Assembly (NCBI GenBank): GCA_017534535.1
Contig: JAFXVZ010000048.1
Location: 1-49,285 of the forward strand
Origin: Bacteroidaceae bacterium
GTDB taxonomy: Bacteria > Bacteroidota > Bacteroidia > Bacteroidales > Bacteroidaceae
Length of the DNA stretch: 49,285 nucleotides
Direction: 5' to 3'
Below the pieces are notes generated by a model, which made no database searches, was not told the DNA's origin, and was given only the letters and a program-made list of their open reading frames with translations. A program made the position numbers and the translations under genes. Below, piece after piece: positions 47,466 to 49,285 of this stretch (position 1 is the stretch's first letter; each line of letters begins with the position of its first letter).

Positions 47466-49285
47466 ATGCAAAAGAAATATATAGGAATTGTGGCGGGTCT
47501 GCTGTTTTTGGCGGGCTGCTCTGACAATGATCAGGTATTCAATCAAGTTAATGAGGGTAGTGGAGCGGATGTAAAAGCGAAGTCATTTACTTCTTTCACC
47601 GCTTCTATGGATGGAGCTGCCGATACCCGTGCCTATATTGTAAACGGTTCGGCTCATGGGAATAAGTCGTTGGCTTGGAATGAAGACTTGAATGAATGGA
47701 TTCATGTCTTCAGCAATACTGACCTTCCAGGCGTCAGTACAGATTACAAGTTGCAGAGCGTTTCCGACAATGTGGGTAATTTCGTCGGTAATGCCGTGAG
47801 TGGTGACACTTTCTATGCAGTTTATGCCAATCAAGGGTGGGAAAGAGATGTGAATGATTCCAATCTATTGAAATTTCATGTGGGTGATTATTACGAGTAT
47901 CCAACCTCGTTGAATAATTTCCAGTTCTTTGGTCCGATGATAGCTACCAGCACCACTAACAGCTTCCAGCTGAAACAGTTGACTGGTATGATTCATGTAT
48001 CTGTTAGTGGTATCCACAGATTAATGGAGGTTAGTCTGCAGGCAACAGGAAGGGAACCCATTTCGGGCGACTTTATGGTTGACCTGAGAGAACCCACTAA
48101 ACTTGTACCAGTAGATGGATCTTCTTCTTCAGTTGACGGGGTATGGTTTGGAGAAGACGGTATGTCTTTGGGTAATGAAGTAATAGACATCTATTTCCCT
48201 ATTTCACCTACAACCTTCAAACAAGGTTTCTCAATGATTATTCAAGGTGAAGATATGTATGGGAACGATGTTGAGCTGACCAAAACTTATTCAAAACTAC
48301 TGACCATTGGCAGAGCCGAAGTGAAACATTTCAACCTGGTAAATGTTACAGGAGAAATGGAACCTGTTGAGAAATCTGAAAGAGATATCTTGATGGATCT
48401 CTATTATGCAACAGATGGAGCTCATTGGACAGTCAACACCAACTGGGGTAGTGACAAACCATTGAATGAATGGTATGGTGTGAGAACTTATAATGGCAGT
48501 GTCTATGATATTGACCTGCAACAAAACAACTTGAATGGCTATATTCCTCAAAGTATCGGTGGCCTCAAGAATCTGAATTATTTCTATGTCAGCGACAATA
48601 GTCTGAGCGGGGCTATTCCTGATGGGTTGTGGACACTGACTCAACTTCGTGGTTTGGACTTGAGTTCGAATACAGGGCTATCCGGTTCTTTGCCAGAAAA
48701 CATTGGTGACTTAACCAATCTTTATTATTTGGGTTTGTATCAGTGTTCTAAAATAGGAGGAGAAATTCCTGAGAGTTTCTATACACTGAAAAAGCTGCAG
48801 ATTCTATCTATTGCTTTCTGCAGTTTCTCAGGCTCCTTCTCCGAGAACTTCGGTAATCTGGAAAGTTTGGAAGATATCAGAATGTGCGGAAACCAAATGT
48901 CTGGTCCATTACCAGAAAGTATTGGCAACCTGAAGAATCTGAGGGTACTTATGATAAGATGGAATAACCTGACAGGTGACTTACCTGCGACTATGGGGAA
49001 TATGACGAGCTTAGAGAGCATATATTTGGAAGGCAATCAACTGACAGGTACTATTCCAGATTCGTTTATGAATCTTTCTAATCTTACATGGATGAACATA
49101 TCGGGTAACTGCATGAGTGGCACCATCTCGGAAAAGATGTATAAGTCTGACTGGTGGAGTCAGGTGCAGATATCCATGTCACAGCGTGATGGTTATGGAC
49201 TTTCTATTGAGGGTCTCTATACATCCACTGACTTCTCGAAAAATGGTTATGTTAGAGAGATTCAAAAGCATAGCAAGGGTAATGG
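47466..49285 (+). CDS. Second fimbrillin-like/LRR lipoprotein (3' end beyond window)
   Basis: An open frame of 606 codons from ATG 47466 to the window edge, no stop. Signal QKKYIGIVAGLLFLAGC is closely similar to the upstream paralogue. A fimbrillin-like domain follows (SFTSFTASMDGAADTRAYIV, then GDTFYAVYANQGWERD). After the ILMDLYYATDGAHWTVNTNW cap come about ten plant-type repeats (for example IPQSIGGLKNLNYFYVSDNS, LTGDLPATMGNMTSLESIYL). After the repeats a further domain begins (about 570 on). Tandem duplication with divergence of the upstream gene is evident; the pair is probably one transcript. Confidence 0.88.
   Translation, partial: MQKKYIGIVAGLLFLAGCSDNDQVFNQVNEGSGADVKAKSFTSFTASMDGAADTRAYIVNGSAHGNKSLAWNEDLNEWIHVFSNTDLPGVSTDYKLQSVSDNVGNFVGNAVSGDTFYAVYANQGWERDVNDSNLLKFHVGDYYEYPTSLNNFQFFGPMIATSTTNSFQLKQLTGMIHVSVSGIHRLMEVSLQATGREPISGDFMVDLREPTKLVPVDGSSSSVDGVWFGEDGMSLGNEVIDIYFPISPTTFKQGFSMIIQGEDMYGNDVELTKTYSKLLTIGRAEVKHFNLVNVTGEMEPVEKSERDILMDLYYATDGAHWTVNTNWGSDKPLNEWYGVRTYNGSVYDIDLQQNNLNGYIPQSIGGLKNLNYFYVSDNSLSGAIPDGLWTLTQLRGLDLSSNTGLSGSLPENIGDLTNLYYLGLYQCSKIGGEIPESFYTLKKLQILSIAFCSFSGSFSENFGNLESLEDIRMCGNQMSGPLPESIGNLKNLRVLMIRWNNLTGDLPATMGNMTSLESIYLEGNQLTGTIPDSFMNLSNLTWMNISGNCMSGTISEKMYKSDWWSQVQISMSQRDGYGLSIEGLYTSTDFSKNGYVREIQKHSKGN

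Overview
The window is chromosomal DNA of a member of the Bacteroidales, most likely Prevotella-like. Three things point there. Many intergenic regions carry the Bacteroidetes promoter signature (TTTG or TTG, 19-20 nt, then TAnnTTTG), and Shine-Dalgarno sequences are weak or absent. Several families are typical of the phylum (DUF6048/DUF6452 pair, DUF4199, Rho with a long disordered insertion, FeoA-FeoB fusion, fimbrillin-like lipoproteins). No phage, insertion sequence, CRISPR array or conjugative module was seen.

Layout. 1-5658 (minus) is a tight six-gene operon: TPR/PD40 protein, NfeD-like, FloA, uridine phosphorylase, free-Met-R-sulfoxide reductase and MnmE (cut by the window edge). 5732-6100 is a small membrane protein. 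6150-10576 (minus) is an envelope operon: DUF4199, GT2 glycosyltransferase, DUF6452, DUF6048, MntP, ApbE. 10626-11021 holds the SRP RNA and tRNA-Thr one nucleotide apart, then long hairpins. 11022-13265 (minus) is RNase Y, a 6S-like RNA hairpin, ZapA and a coiled-coil partner. 13462-20964 is a lactate locus: LutABC, a giant FAD/Fe-S D-lactate-type dehydrogenase, and a lactate permease. 21001-28620 is mixed housekeeping: unknown protein, phosphodiesterase lipoprotein, AlbA protein, MaoC hydratase, a lone RluA accessory domain, M48 protease, L31, class II aldolase and a GH13 lipoprotein.

28621-33095 is the most unusual stretch. An 860-bp gene-poor region carries inverted repeats, a 22-bp-period array of dyad units, two promoters, a possible 30-codon gene and a structured leader. 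It precedes a very Ala-rich coiled-coil lipoprotein and an OmpA-family protein. Next come AqpZ, an ECF sigma factor with a membrane partner, tRNA-His, FolD, Ffh, Rho and TilS (33253-41893). FeoAB with a Cys-rich membrane protein (42070-44813) and tRNA-Cys follow. The right end (44935-49285) has a second 22-bp-period array and a 23-bp inverted repeat upstream of two tandem lipoproteins that join a fimbrillin-like domain to plant-type leucine-rich repeats. The second lipoprotein runs off the window.

Themes. RNA metabolism is dense (MnmE, TilS, RNase Y, Rho, SRP RNA plus Ffh, 6S-like RNA, three tRNAs). The envelope is the other theme (FloA/NfeD, OmpA, coiled-coil lipoprotein, fimbrillin-LRR lipoproteins). 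The candidates I consider least explained are the two 22-bp-period arrays upstream of abundant or surface lipoproteins, the Ala-rich lipoprotein/OmpA pair with its leader, and the fimbrillin-LRR fusions. Family names come from recognising sequence motifs; no search was run.
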